Shown here: positions 1-8,075 of the stretch, one piece after another
Layout: each line of letters starts with the position of its first letter
Position numbering within the stretch: the stretch's first letter is position 1
NCBI GenBank assembly: GCA_030265685.1
Contig: JAJDGO010000006.1
Coordinates: forward strand, 1 to 46,289
Reading direction: 5' to 3'
Origin: Bacteroidales bacterium OttesenSCG-928-M11
Lineage (GTDB): Bacteria > Bacteroidota > Bacteroidia > Bacteroidales > Azobacteroidaceae
Length of the DNA: 46,289 nucleotides
The notes under the pieces: generated by a model
What the model saw: the letters and a program-made list of their open reading frames with translations, nothing else
Told to the model about the DNA's origin: nothing
Databases searched by the model: none
Translations under genes and position numbers: made by a program

Positions 1-705
1 CAGATAATAAGTAATAGTTGATACAACTCTTACTTGTTTTATATGAGGTGAGTTTTCGTCTCGATCAGAAATAGAAATCTGTCCTTGCGAAGCCGATTTT
101 ATTTTACCTAATTTACTTTGAGAATCGGTAGCAAATTTCTCGGCAGTAGAGCGAGCATTCTTTGTTGCCTCTTCAATCAAAGTCGGCTTTATGTCGTTCA
201 ATCCCGTAAAACTATAATTAACCGGGTTATCATATTGCCTGTTTGCCGCAATAGCTACACCTTCTTTTATTAGTTGAGAGATTTGAGGAATAAGAACCCG
301 AATATTATCTACATGATTGCTCGAAACTGTAATAATAGAAGTACCATTGTAACGATACTTATAATCTTGCGACATATAACGTTCCGTTTGATAATCAATA
401 ATATCTGGGGGAGATATAATAATTTCGGCATCACTTATTCCGTTCGCCTTTAAGAAATTGATCACCTTTGCATTATTCTTCTCTATCTTATTGTACAAGG
501 TTACCAAATCATTGTCGGCTTCTTTGAACAAGATCGGCCAAGTAACTCTATCCGCCGCTACTTCCTTTTCGGAAAGTCCTTTTACCGAAACTACCCTCTG
601 AGAATCTTGCGTACTTTTAATGCCTTTATTAATTTGCATTCCTCCCAAGAAAAGCCCTAAAGCGATAAAAAGGGCTGCGACTATGATATTCCCGTTTTCT
701 TTCAT
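1..705 (-). CDS. SIMPL-domain (DUF541/YggE-like) protein, 3' end cut by window edge
   Basis: Reading on the minus strand from an ATG at 703-705 gives 235 codons with no stop before the window edge, so the C-terminus is missing, probably by only a few residues. The protein starts MKENGNIIVAALFIALGLFLGG, an uncleaved signal-anchor type helix (about residues 7-23). The body matches SIMPL-domain proteins: a VVSVKGLSEKEVAADR strand-turn near residue 40, LIEEATKNARSTAEKFA near 180, and a closing VRVVSTITYYL. The family is periplasmic and linked to oxidative stress in YggE, but its biochemical role is unclear. The gene is last in the exbB-exbD-tonB-DJ-1 series, 52 bases after the DJ-1 stop, and probably co-transcribed. 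The family call is firm and the function is not known. Confidence 0.85.
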   Translation of the reverse strand, partial: MKENGNIIVAALFIALGLFLGGMQINKGIKSTQDSQRVVSVKGLSEKEVAADRVTWPILFKEADNDLVTLYNKIEKNNAKVINFLKANGISDAEIIISPPDIIDYQTERYMSQDYKYRYNGTSIITVSSNHVDNIRVLIPQISQLIKEGVAIAANRQYDNPVNYSFTGLNDIKPTLIEEATKNARSTAEKFATDSQSKLGKIKSASQGQISISDRDENSPHIKQVRVVSTITYYL

Positions 706-757
706 TCGTTTATTGTTTTATGTTTCACTCGGTAAACGATTGTAACATCAAATTGTT

Positions 758-1312
758 TTACGCATTATTTAGCAACATACCGGAAGCTACTTCTTCTGCC
801 TTTTCCGATCCTTGCAATTGAGCGACTAAAGATAGAGCAAAAGAAGCGGCAAAAGCCGGACCACGTCCGGTTGTTATGCGTCCATCTACAACAACACCGT
901 CTTCCAAAACGTCGGCTCCAATCAACTGAGGCTCGAAACTTGGATAACAAGTTGCTTTCTTTCCTTTAAGGATGCCTAAGCCTCCCAACACCAAAGGCGC
1001 AGCACAGATAGCAGCAAGATACTTTCCTTCGGTATTATATTTCATTATGAGGTTTTTTAATCCTTCGTGTTCGTTCAGATTCGAAGCTCCCGGCATACCG
1101 CCCGGCAATACCAACAAGTCTCCTTCAGAGAAGTCGGTTTCTTCAAAAAGTTTATCTGAAATTACCTTTATATTATGAGCTCCTGTTACTTCTTCCGAAC
1201 CGGAGATTGATATAGTTGTTACATCTAATCCTCCCCTGCGCAAAACATCAATAGTAGCTATTGCTTCTATTTCTTCAAAACCATTTGCTAAGAATAAAAA
1301 GACTTTTTTCAT
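758..1312 (-). CDS. DJ-1/PfpI family protein (YajL/DJ-1 subfamily)
   Basis: This 184-residue protein has the normal length for the DJ-1/ThiJ family. Visible landmarks are GFEEIEA with the conserved acidic residue Glu16, the LPGGMPGA turn at 69-76, and the nucleophile elbow AAICAAP with Cys103. TTGRGPA near 147-153 corresponds to the TSRGPG region of DJ-1. Known members act as cysteine-dependent glyoxalase/deglycase-like or redox-sensing cytoplasmic proteins, and the exact activity is disputed. The gene follows tonB after 28 bases in the same direction, and the SIMPL gene follows it, which suggests a stress-linked tail to the TonB operon. Family assignment is confident; substrate is not. Confidence 0.9.
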   Translation of the reverse strand: MKKVFLFLANGFEEIEAIATIDVLRRGGLDVTTISISGSEEVTGAHNIKVISDKLFEETDFSEGDLLVLPGGMPGASNLNEHEGLKNLIMKYNTEGKYLAAICAAPLVLGGLGILKGKKATCYPSFEPQLIGADVLEDGVVVDGRITTGRGPAFAASFALSLVAQLQGSEKAEEVASGMLLNNA

Positions 1313-1340
1313 ACGATAATATTTATGTGTTATCTGAAAA

Positions 1341-2129
1341 TTAATTCAACTTATATCGATAAGTAATTGTTCCGAATTGATTATTTGTTTCATTAATAAC
1401 TGCAAAACGAGCTTTTTTAGCGGCTTCGATAGCAGAACGTCTCATACTTTCGTTTGTTATGTTTGTTCCTTTTGCCCGAACTTGTGCTGCAATAACACGT
1501 CCTTGCGGGTTTACTGTCACTTCTACAACAACAATTCCTTCGTCTTGAACAGTATAAGCCGGTTTAGGAAGAGCCGATCCCGGATAAAGTCCCCTACCTC
1601 CTAAATCGAAGTCTCCATATCCTCCGCTACCACTATTACTTATTCCTTGATTTCCTCCCGAAGCAGTTGATCCCGAACTTTGTCCGGCTCCCGAGTTACC
1701 CTCACCAAAAAGGTTAGACATTTGATTATCTATCTCTTCTTGCCTACGACGTTCAGCTTCTTGTCTTGCTTTTTCCTGACGTTCGCGTTCTTCTTTTTCT
1801 TCACGTTCTTTTCTTTCTCTTTCTGCAACAAGAGCAGGAGCATCTTCCGAGTCGTCTGTGATGACCGAAGGTGTTTCCGGATTCCTAATACCTTCGGGAA
1901 CGCTTGTATGTACCGGTACCGGGATTCTTTCTTCGGGCGTAAACGTTCCGCCTTCCCAATCTACATCGCCATAATTAAGTGCTACTCCTCCGGAGAAAAG
2001 GATTACTTCGTTTTCTTTGGGATGAGGAACGGCTCGCAGATACATGATCGAGAGCAACAAAAGCAATAATATGATTACTATTGCTGAGATTCCGAATCCT
2101 ATTATTTTATCTTTATCGATCTTTTTCAT
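1341..2129 (-). CDS. tonB: TonB-family energy transducer
   Basis: This 262-residue protein has the classic TonB plan. There is a cytoplasmic N-terminus and one membrane helix at about 11-31. A charged region rich in Arg, Glu and Lys (about 103-135) looks like a long helix or coiled coil. A Gly/Ser linker (about 144-180) follows, and a C-terminal TonB-like domain begins near GSALPKPAYTVQDEGIVVVE. In place of the proline-rich spacer of E. coli TonB it carries a charged helix, as many Bacteroidota and TolA-like proteins do. It should carry proton-motive energy from ExbBD to outer-membrane receptors such as the one at 13033-14988. Its start overlaps the exbD stop by four bases, indicating translational coupling. 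Confidence 0.9.
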   Translation of the reverse strand: MKKIDKDKIIGFGISAIVIILLLLLLSIMYLRAVPHPKENEVILFSGGVALNYGDVDWEGGTFTPEERIPVPVHTSVPEGIRNPETPSVITDDSEDAPALVAERERKEREEKEERERQEKARQEAERRRQEEIDNQMSNLFGEGNSGAGQSSGSTASGGNQGISNSGSGGYGDFDLGGRGLYPGSALPKPAYTVQDEGIVVVEVTVNPQGRVIAAQVRAKGTNITNESMRRSAIEAAKKARFAVINETNNQFGTITYRYKLN

Positions 2130-2533
2130 TGAGGCCTTGTAACCAAGATCATTTTAAAATTATTTTGATTAGCAATATCCAAGACTTTTACTACTTCTTT
2201 ATATGGAATTGATTCGTCGGCATAAAGAGCAACATACATCTCGGGATCTTCCATCATTGCTTGTTGCAGAAAAGGAGTCAAATCTTCAAACGAGATTTGC
2301 ATATCTGTTTGCCCACCTGTTCCTACAAAGTAGTTTAATTCGGCATCAACAGTGACGCGCGTCAAAGGCTTTGCGTTGGTTTGCTGAGCACTTTGCGGCA
2401 ATGTTACTTTGATAGCGTTCGGAACTACTAAAGTCGAAGTAATCATGAAAAAGATAAGAAGCAGGAAGATAACGTCTGTCATAGACGCCATACTAAAGTC
2501 TGCGCTTATTTTAGTTCTTCTTTTGATAGACAT
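2126..2533 (-). CDS. exbD: ExbD/TolR-family biopolymer transport protein
   Basis: This 135-residue protein matches the size of ExbD/TolR. It has a short basic cytoplasmic N-terminus (MSIKRRTKISADFS), one membrane helix at about 17-38 carrying the conserved Asp in MASMTDVIFLLLIFF (Asp20), and a periplasmic domain. The Asp is the protonatable residue of the ExbBD channel. The gene sits five bases after exbB and overlaps tonB by four, giving the standard exbB-exbD-tonB order. Confidence 0.93.
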   Translation of the reverse strand: MSIKRRTKISADFSMASMTDVIFLLLIFFMITSTLVVPNAIKVTLPQSAQQTNAKPLTRVTVDAELNYFVGTGGQTDMQISFEDLTPFLQQAMMEDPEMYVALYADESIPYKEVVKVLDIANQNNFKMILVTRPQ

Positions 2534-2538
2534 AGTAG

Positions 2539-3252
2539 TTATGATTTGATGGGTTCGTTCAATAAATCCATGAACTCCATTGACTGGTTTTCCATTTTAG
2601 CAACAACACCATTCACTCTCGAAACTAAATAGTTATATCCGAACAAGGCAATAATACCAACAATAAGCCCGGCAACCGTAGTTACTAAAGCTTGGTAGAT
2701 ACCTCCGGAAAGAAGACCGATACTTACATCGCTTCCCGCGTTTGCCATATCAAAGAAAGCTTGAATCATTCCGGTAACTGTTCCCAAAAATCCGATCATC
2801 GGAGCCGCAGCCGCCGTTGTTGCCACCCAAGGAAAGCCTTTTTCCAGCTTAGCAATCTCGATAGTTCCTACATTTTCTACTGCAACTTGGATGTCGTTCA
2901 TAGGTCTTCCCAATCGAGAGATACCTTTTTCTATCATTCTTGCATAAGGAGTATTGGTTTGTTTGCATAGATTGATAGCCGATTGTATTTTGCCTTCGTG
3001 TATATAGTCTTTTATCCGATGCATAAAAGAATCATCTTCTTTTGCTGCTTTATTAATAACTAATACCCGTTCGATAAATATTCCTATCGCAATAAACAGC
3101 AAAAGGATAATCGGAATCATCAACCATCCCCCATTAACAGCCATTTCGAACAGATTCATTTTTACTTCTTCAGGCACCGGAGTTTCTAATGGTGCAAGTA
3201 TCTCACCTTCCAAGTTAACAATTTGTTCTTGAATTTGAAGTAGTAGGCTCAT
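2539..3252 (-). CDS. exbB: ExbB/TolQ/MotA-family proton channel protein
   Basis: This 237-residue protein has a periplasmic N-terminal stretch of about 35 residues, a first membrane helix near 38-62 (WLMIPIILLLFIAIGIF), a cytoplasmic helical region, and two later helices. The second region contains the MotA/TolQ/ExbB hallmark APMIGFLGTVTGMIQAF (about 150-166), followed by LVTTVAGLIVGIIALFGYNY. It forms the inner-membrane motor with ExbD. It is the first gene of the operon. A minus-strand -7-like box (TACTTTTG) lies at 3347-3354, about 95 bases upstream. Confidence 0.93.
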   Translation of the reverse strand: MSLLLQIQEQIVNLEGEILAPLETPVPEEVKMNLFEMAVNGGWLMIPIILLLFIAIGIFIERVLVINKAAKEDDSFMHRIKDYIHEGKIQSAINLCKQTNTPYARMIEKGISRLGRPMNDIQVAVENVGTIEIAKLEKGFPWVATTAAAAPMIGFLGTVTGMIQAFFDMANAGSDVSIGLLSGGIYQALVTTVAGLIVGIIALFGYNYLVSRVNGVVAKMENQSMEFMDLLNEPIKS

Positions 3253-3274
3253 AAGTTTTATTAATTATTTATAT

Positions 3275-3309
3275 TTTGACAATAATAATGAATTAAATAA
3301 CTATATTTG
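3275..3309 (+). promoter_or_regulatory. Bacteroidota-type promoter for the 3411 gene and nadK
   Basis: A -7 box TATATTTG at 3302-3309 fits TAnnTTTG. A TTTG at 3275-3278 could be the -33 element, but the gap of 23 bases is longer than the usual 19-21. It would give a leader of roughly 95 bases before the ATG at 3411. Confidence 0.5.
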
Positions 3310-3346
3310 TGCGTTTTTTACGCAAAATCAGTTACATACTGAGGTA

Positions 3347-3354
3347 CAAAAGTA
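3347..3354 (-). promoter_or_regulatory. candidate -7 box for the exbB operon
   Basis: CAAAAGTA on the plus strand reads TACTTTTG on the minus strand, a match to TAnnTTTG. No well-spaced -33 TTTG is visible, so this rests on one element and on its position upstream of exbB. Confidence 0.4.
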
Positions 3355-3410
3355 ATTTATTCTTTGAATAATTAAAAATCTTTGGCAAAGTTTTCTATAA
3401 AAATAACATA

Positions 3411-3788
3411 ATGGTTCTGATTGACTCTGAAAATAACATTGCTTCCCGCATTCGAAAGAAAATCGATGAAGTAAACTCCATCTCTAACGTATCGTTAGAA
3501 GGAGCTTGGGTTATCCTCGAAATACTTCCTCAGGACTATTCTCTTTCCCAATTATCTCATTTGGTAGAACAAAACAATGCAAGAATAATGAATTTGATTT
3601 CGTTTCTTGATGAAGAAACCTCAAAATCTTTTCTGGCTCTCAAATTAGATTTGGAAGATGCGAGCAATGTTGTGCGAAGCTTGGAACGTTTCGACTATTT
3701 GGTTAAGTACTTAATACAAAAACAAAGCTTAACAGACGAAACAATGAAGAACCGTTTAGACGAATTGATGTTCTATCTGGAAATGTAA
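3411..3788 (+). CDS. ACT-like regulatory protein; CBS-less relative of the CBS protein found next to nadK
   Basis: This 125-residue protein sits four bases before nadK. From about residue 30 on (GAWVILEILPQDYSLSQLSH, ending RLDELMFYLEM) it resembles, from memory, the C-terminal ACT-like part of a Bacteroidota CBS-domain protein usually encoded just upstream of NAD kinase. That family carries two CBS motifs of about 120 residues ahead of this part. Here they are replaced by about 30 residues (MVLIDSENNIASRIRKKIDE onward), and the preceding intergenic DNA shows no CBS remnant in any frame. It is probably a small-ligand sensor or partner of NadK that has lost the nucleotide-binding half. The similarity is from memory and needs a profile search. 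Confidence 0.6.
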   Translation: MVLIDSENNIASRIRKKIDEVNSISNVSLEGAWVILEILPQDYSLSQLSHLVEQNNARIMNLISFLDEETSKSFLALKLDLEDASNVVRSLERFDYLVKYLIQKQSLTDETMKNRLDELMFYLEM

Positions 3789-3792
3789 ATCT

Positions 3793-4662
3793 ATGAAAAT
3801 AGGAATATTCGGAAGCAGTTATCAGGCGGGAAAGCAAAATTCGATAAAAGAACTTTTCGACCGACTCAAAGCAATGGATGCCGATATTTGGGTAGAAAAA
3901 CATTTTTATAACTATCTATCCAAACAATTCGCCTATACTCCTCAAATATTAGGATTAATCAACTCCGACAAATTCCCGTTAGATCTTGTAATTAGCTTAG
4001 GAGGCGACGGAACATTCCTACAAACCGCAGCTTGGGTAAGCAATCAAAACATTCCTATTTTAGGAATCAACACCGGACGTTTAGGTTTTTTGGCAGATAT
4101 AAACACAGATGAGATTGCCGATGTAATTAACGAAATCGAACAGAAAGAATATAAAATCGAAGAACGGACACTCCTCCAGATAAAACACCTTACTGCCCGG
4201 AATCAAAACGGATTTGCCCTGAACGAAGTAGCCCTATTAAAAAGAGATACTTCGGCTATGATTTCTATTTCTACTTATTTGAACGACGACTTTCTTACAG
4301 AATATTTATCAGACGGTTTATTGATTGCCACACCCACCGGATCGACAGCTTATTCGCTTAGTGTGAACGGACCAATACTTATTCCTCAGTCAAAAAATTT
4401 CGTTCTCAGTCCGGTTGCTCCTCATTCTTTGAATGTTAGACCTTTAGTTATTCCCGACGATTACACTCTCCGCTTCAAAGTAGAATCTCGCAGCAAAAAC
4501 TTTCTAATATCTTTAGACGGACGATCCGAAGTATATCCATCCGGTAGTGAGTTCCGGATAGAAAAAGCCGACTTCAAATTGAAAATTATCAAAAGAACCG
4601 GCCAAACCTTTTATCAAACCCTGCGAAATAAGTTGTATTGGGGAACAGACGCCCGAAAGTAA
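3793..4662 (+). CDS. nadK: NAD kinase
   Basis: NadK phosphorylates NAD to NADP in the cytoplasm. The 289-residue length is typical. The signature GGDG is at 70-73, within ISLGGDGTFLQTA, with Asp72 as catalytic base. The second conserved block is GINTGRLGFLA near 95-105. The third, DGLLIATPTGSTAYSLSVNGP, lies near residues 175-195. The ATG at 3793 lies four bases after the preceding stop, so the two genes form a tight pair under the promoter near 3302. There is no clear terminator hairpin after it. A 22-bp tandem array begins 34 bases downstream. Confidence 0.97.
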   Translation: MKIGIFGSSYQAGKQNSIKELFDRLKAMDADIWVEKHFYNYLSKQFAYTPQILGLINSDKFPLDLVISLGGDGTFLQTAAWVSNQNIPILGINTGRLGFLADINTDEIADVINEIEQKEYKIEERTLLQIKHLTARNQNGFALNEVALLKRDTSAMISISTYLNDDFLTEYLSDGLLIATPTGSTAYSLSVNGPILIPQSKNFVLSPVAPHSLNVRPLVIPDDYTLRFKVESRSKNFLISLDGRSEVYPSGSEFRIEKADFKLKIIKRTGQTFYQTLRNKLYWGTDARK

Positions 4663-4695
4663 CCGAACCGACTTTCCCTACAATCTCAAAAAAAG

Positions 4696-4773
4696 ATACT
4701 AAAACTTCACCCAAGTTATACTAAAACTTGACCTAAGTTATACTAAAACTTGACCTAAGTTATACTAAAACTT
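4696..4773. repeat. 22-bp tandem repeat array 1
   Basis: Three complete units begin at 4696, 4718 and 4740, and a partial fourth at 4762. Each reads ATACTAAAACTT then about five variable bases then AAGTT. Units two and three are identical; unit one differs at two positions. The core AACTTGACCTAAGTT is an interrupted palindrome (AACTT/AAGTT). The units run head to tail with no unique spacer, so this is not a CRISPR. The rotated unit matches array 2 (24302-24404) at 18 of 22 positions. Confidence 0.9.
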
Positions 4774-4959
4774 TTTCACTATCATTTTTAATGATTCGGT
4801 TATGAAATCGAACTTACACAACATTTCCTCTCAAAAAATTCATATCAAAACCAACATCTCATCCTTCTAAAATCACTCATAATTATATATCCAAATATTA
4901 TTTACACATGACAAATTTACAAAAAAGCCGTTTGGATAAAATAAATAAACAAATAACTA

Positions 4960-4990
4960 TTTGACATTCAAATAATAGTTCTTATCTTTG
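4960..4990 (+). promoter_or_regulatory. consensus Bacteroidota promoter for the 5045 cassette
   Basis: TTTG at 4960-4963, a gap of 19 bases, then TATCTTTG at 4983-4990. This fits the Bacteroides primary-sigma pattern (TTTG, 19-21 bases, TAnnTTTG) at both elements. Transcription should start near 4996, about 50 bases before the first ATG. Confidence 0.8.
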
Positions 4991-5044
4991 CAGTCAGAAT
5001 TTTGTTTTTTCTATCAACAAAAAAAAACAGACAACTATTAAAAA

Positions 5045-5272
5045 ATGCAGATGAATAATATTATTATCAACAAATTACATTCATTAATGAATACTCCAAA
5101 CTCAGAAAATTTAATGTTTCAAGAATTTGCTGTAATAAAAGAAGATAATAAGACTAAAGACATTAATTTAACTAGAGTACGAGGAAGTGTTCGTCTGTCT
5201 TCGTTGAGAATATTTCTTCCTAGCGATGTTAAAGCAGCTAAGAAAAGAATCTCGAAATTCTCATTTAAATAA
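5045..5272 (+). CDS. small basic protein of unknown function, first gene of a three-gene cassette
   Basis: I do not recognise this 75-residue protein. Its second half is rich in basic residues (RVRGSVRLSSLRIFLPSDVK, then AAKKRISKF), with no signal peptide or membrane helix. It lies 55 bases after a consensus promoter, and the next gene starts three bases after its stop, so it is probably expressed and co-translated. An alternative start is the Met at codon 3. It could be a nucleic-acid-binding or adaptor protein, but nothing proves this. Confidence 0.6.
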   Translation: MQMNNIIINKLHSLMNTPNSENLMFQEFAVIKEDNKTKDINLTRVRGSVRLSSLRIFLPSDVKAAKKRISKFSFK

Positions 5273-5275
5273 TTT

Positions 5276-5983
5276 ATGGTTGAAAATTTCACAGAAGAGG
5301 AGAAAGACGTCTTTTTTTCCCGGATATTACAGCTTTCTGTCATCTACAAAAGAGCCAAACACCTTATGCTTCTATCCGAATACTACAATAGTAAAAGAGG
5401 GATAGTTGTTACGACAATGAATGAATTAAGAGGAGCTTTAGACCATATAATGAGATCCTTATCAGACAAAACCAAATTAGAACCAGAATTATTTAAAGCT
5501 GAGGGACATTTATATCGAGCAATTTATGACGCCTGCGAGGTTATAATACTTGACAGACTACAATACATCGAAGAGTTTAAAAATTCTGTAAGTTTTTCTT
5601 CATTAGAAGAAGCCTATCCTGAATATTACACTAAAACATTACCATATCTTACCAAAATCAAGAGAGACCTAGTCGACACCAGAGAAACTCAATTAACAAA
5701 AGAGAGAATTGACAAGTACGAAAATACGGTTTCAGAACTTATAGAGATTTGTGATGAATTAGATAAAATAACATTGAAAATAATACCTAGAGAGAAAAAA
5801 ATTTCCTATGTTTTTCCTGGTCTTCTTGGGGCAAGCGCAATCATATTTGCTCTCTTAAATATGTTTTGGAATAACGGAATTGCATTTGTAGAGATATTAA
5901 TATCTCTACTTACTCCATCAATCATATTGTATCTCTACCTCTTTTATAAAAAACGAAAAAGAAGAAAAAATGGGGGCAACTGA
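5276..5983 (+). CDS. unknown helical protein with two C-terminal membrane helices
   Basis: This 235-residue protein was not recognised. Residues 1-175 are polar and helical, with patterns such as NELRGALDHIMRSL (49-62) and EGHLYRAIYDACEVIILDRL (76-95) that look like an all-alpha, possibly HEPN-like bundle. Two hydrophobic segments follow at about 178-198 and 201-224, and the tail is strongly basic (KKRKRRKNGGN), which places it in the cytoplasm. This suggests a cytoplasmic sensor or effector domain anchored by a hairpin of two helices. The gene is three bases after 5045-5272 and overlaps the next gene by 14 bases. The set-up resembles small defence or conflict cassettes, but that is inference only. 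Confidence 0.65.
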   Translation: MVENFTEEEKDVFFSRILQLSVIYKRAKHLMLLSEYYNSKRGIVVTTMNELRGALDHIMRSLSDKTKLEPELFKAEGHLYRAIYDACEVIILDRLQYIEEFKNSVSFSSLEEAYPEYYTKTLPYLTKIKRDLVDTRETQLTKERIDKYENTVSELIEICDELDKITLKIIPREKKISYVFPGLLGASAIIFALLNMFWNNGIAFVEILISLLTPSIILYLYLFYKKRKRRKNGGN

Positions 5984-6305
5984 ATTTTATAATAACCTTG
6001 TAGATTTATACATACAGCACTTTTATACAATATCTATTATTCTCACGTTATTGATTAGTTTCGCTGTTATTTGTTATAAAGGATGCAAAAAATATGCTTC
6101 ATGGAATGATCTATTTAATCTTGGCCCTTTAATAACCCTTTGCTTAACCGTCTATAGCATTCCTACTGCGATATTATTAATAATTTGCTGTGCAGATATA
6201 TCCAAAATCAAAGGAATCGGCAATACCAGTATCTATTTTATAATTGCAGGAATTGCATTATTTCATACTGCATGTGTATTTATTTCCAAATATGGGAATA
6301 AATAA
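5970..6305 (+). CDS. small three-helix membrane protein of unknown function
   Basis: This 111-residue protein has predicted membrane segments at about 17-36, 51-74 and 86-106 and short polar loops. I do not recognise the family. The start ATG at 5970 overlaps the upstream stop by 14 bases, which implies translational coupling. No other plausible start lies downstream before the first helix. It may form a membrane complex with the 5276 product. No terminator is obvious in the AT-rich DNA after the stop. Confidence 0.55.
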   Translation: MGATEFYNNLVDLYIQHFYTISIILTLLISFAVICYKGCKKYASWNDLFNLGPLITLCLTVYSIPTAILLIICCADISKIKGIGNTSIYFIIAGIALFHTACVFISKYGNK

Positions 6306-6513
6306 ACCTTGAAATTTTCAACATTCCTATCTTCACCAAAGAAAGGCATTCATAGTTTCCACAAGTCGTATTTGTCATTTATTAACAAATTTCACATTGC
6401 AAGATACCATTTGATAGTTTTAAATTAACTTCCCAAATATTATCCGGTCAATTTTAATACTCAATTTCGGTTAACTAAAGCGGCAAACCCTATGTTTAAC
6501 CAAAAAAAAAATA

Positions 6514-6521
6514 TACTTTTG
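6514..6521 (+). promoter_or_regulatory. -7 box of gltX
   Basis: TACTTTTG matches TAnnTTTG. It overlaps an in-frame GTG at 6521, which therefore cannot be the real start codon. The expected transcription start is near 6527. A -33 element is not clear. Confidence 0.6.
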
Positions 6522-6541
6522 TGAAAAATTATCACATGGTC

Positions 6542-8056
6542 ATGTCAGAAAGAAAAACAAGAGTACGTTTTGCTCCAAGTCCCACAGGTCCTTTACATAT
6601 AGGAGGAGTAAGAACAGCACTTTATAATTACTTATTTGCGAAGAAAAACGGAGGCGATTTTATCCTTCGAATAGAAGATACCGATTCTCAACGCTTTGTT
6701 GAAGGAGCCGAAAAATATATCATCGAAGCTTTCGATTGGTTAGGACTTAGTTTCGATGAAGGTCCGCACATAAATGGTGGAACTTATGGACCATACCGTC
6801 AATCGGAAAGAAAACATATATATAAAGTATACGTCGATCAGCTTCTAAACGACGGATTAGCTTATATTGCTTTCGATACGCCGCAACAGTTGGAAACAAA
6901 ACGCAACGAAATAGCAAACTTTCAGTACGATGCCTCGACCCGGATGGGAATGACCAACTCCTTAACACTATCGAAAGAGGAAGTCGAAAAACGAATTGCT
7001 TCGGGCGAACAATATGTTGTCCGTATCAAGATAGAACCTAATCAAGAAATCGTAGTAGATGATCTTATTCGTGGAAAAGTAATTATAAACTCTTCCGTTA
7101 TTGACGATAAAGTACTTTATAAATCGGCCGATCATTTACCTACCTACCATTTAGCCAATATAGTTGACGATCATTTGATGGAAATCACGCATGTTATACG
7201 AGGAGAAGAATGGTTACCATCGGCTCCTTTGCATGTTATCCTTTATAAATACTTGGGATGGCAAGACACTATGCCTGCCTTTGCCCATCTCCCGCTTCTA
7301 TTAAAACCGGAAGGAAACGGAAAATTAAGCAAAAGAGACGGCGATCGTTTAGGATTTCCGGTATTTCCTTTGGAATGGAAAGACCCAAAGTCGGGCGAAA
7401 CATCGTCGGGATACAGAGAAAACGGATACCTTCCCGAATCTGTTGTCAATTTCCTTGCTTTATTAGGCTGGAATCCGGGTAATGATATGGAACTTCTTTC
7501 GCGCGAACAAATGATTGATCTATTCTCTTTAGAAAGAGTAAGTAAAAGCGGAGCCAAGTTTGATTACAAGAAAGGCGAATGGTTTAATCATCAATACATA
7601 CAACAAAAATCAAACGAGGAGATTGCCGAATTGTTTATGAAGCAGTATCCGCAACTAACCGATAAAGCATATGTAACAAAAGCCGTAGGATTAGTAAAAG
7701 AACGGGTCAATTTCGTAAAAGAAATTTGGGCACAGTCGTATTTCTTTTTCGAAGCTCCTGAAAACTACGACGAAAAGGTAGTCAAAAAGCGCTGGAAAGA
7801 AGAAACTCCTGCTCAACTAACCGAATTAATCGAACTACTAAAACCTATCAGCGACTTTTCTGCTGCGAATACCGAGTCGATTGTTATCCCTTGGATCGAA
7901 ACAAAAGGGTATAACATGGGAGCAATCATGAACGCTTTCCGCTTGTCACTTGTAGGAGAATCGAAAGGACCACATATTTTCGACATCACAGAACTTATCG
8001 GGAAGGAGGAAACAATCAGTCGGATAGAAAAAGCAATAACCCGCTTAAGCAATTAA
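6542..8056 (+). CDS. gltX: glutamyl-tRNA synthetase
   Basis: GltX charges tRNA-Glu. The class I motif [11 protein letters not shown] is near the N-terminus, followed by the RIEDTD block. The second ATP-binding motif is KLSKRDG (family form KLSKR), and the C-terminal anticodon-binding helical domain follows. I chose ATG 6542 ([16 protein letters not shown], 504 residues) over the in-frame GTG at 6521, because that GTG lies inside the promoter. ATG 6536 is also possible. The gene is followed after 19 bases by the acyltransferase gene. Confidence 0.96.
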   Translation: MSERKTRVRFAPSPTGPLHIGGVRTALYNYLFAKKNGGDFILRIEDTDSQRFVEGAEKYIIEAFDWLGLSFDEGPHINGGTYGPYRQSERKHIYKVYVDQLLNDGLAYIAFDTPQQLETKRNEIANFQYDASTRMGMTNSLTLSKEEVEKRIASGEQYVVRIKIEPNQEIVVDDLIRGKVIINSSVIDDKVLYKSADHLPTYHLANIVDDHLMEITHVIRGEEWLPSAPLHVILYKYLGWQDTMPAFAHLPLLLKPEGNGKLSKRDGDRLGFPVFPLEWKDPKSGETSSGYRENGYLPESVVNFLALLGWNPGNDMELLSREQMIDLFSLERVSKSGAKFDYKKGEWFNHQYIQQKSNEEIAELFMKQYPQLTDKAYVTKAVGLVKERVNFVKEIWAQSYFFFEAPENYDEKVVKKRWKEETPAQLTELIELLKPISDFSAANTESIVIPWIETKGYNMGAIMNAFRLSLVGESKGPHIFDITELIGKEETISRIEKAITRLSN

Positions 8057-8075
8057 TAGTAATAAAGGGTAAATA

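Larger units (their letters stand above)
4663..5044. other. intergenic region holding repeat array 1 and a promoter
   Basis: This 382-base gap has no plausible gene. It contains the 22-bp tandem array at 4696-4773, very AT-rich sequence from about 4790 to 4960, and a strong promoter at 4960-4990. Confidence 0.7.

Noticed and set aside
1680..2069. Plus-strand frame of 129 codons
   Set aside because: Antisense to the charged and Gly/Ser regions of tonB, with low-complexity Phe/Ser composition.
4696..4773. CRISPR array
   Set aside because: Units follow one another with no unique spacers and the period is only 22 bases. The same holds for the arrays at 24302 and 44919.
6521..6541. GTG start for gltX
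   Set aside because: It lies at the last base of the -7 box, so it is not in the mRNA. ATG 6542 fits the family N-terminus.
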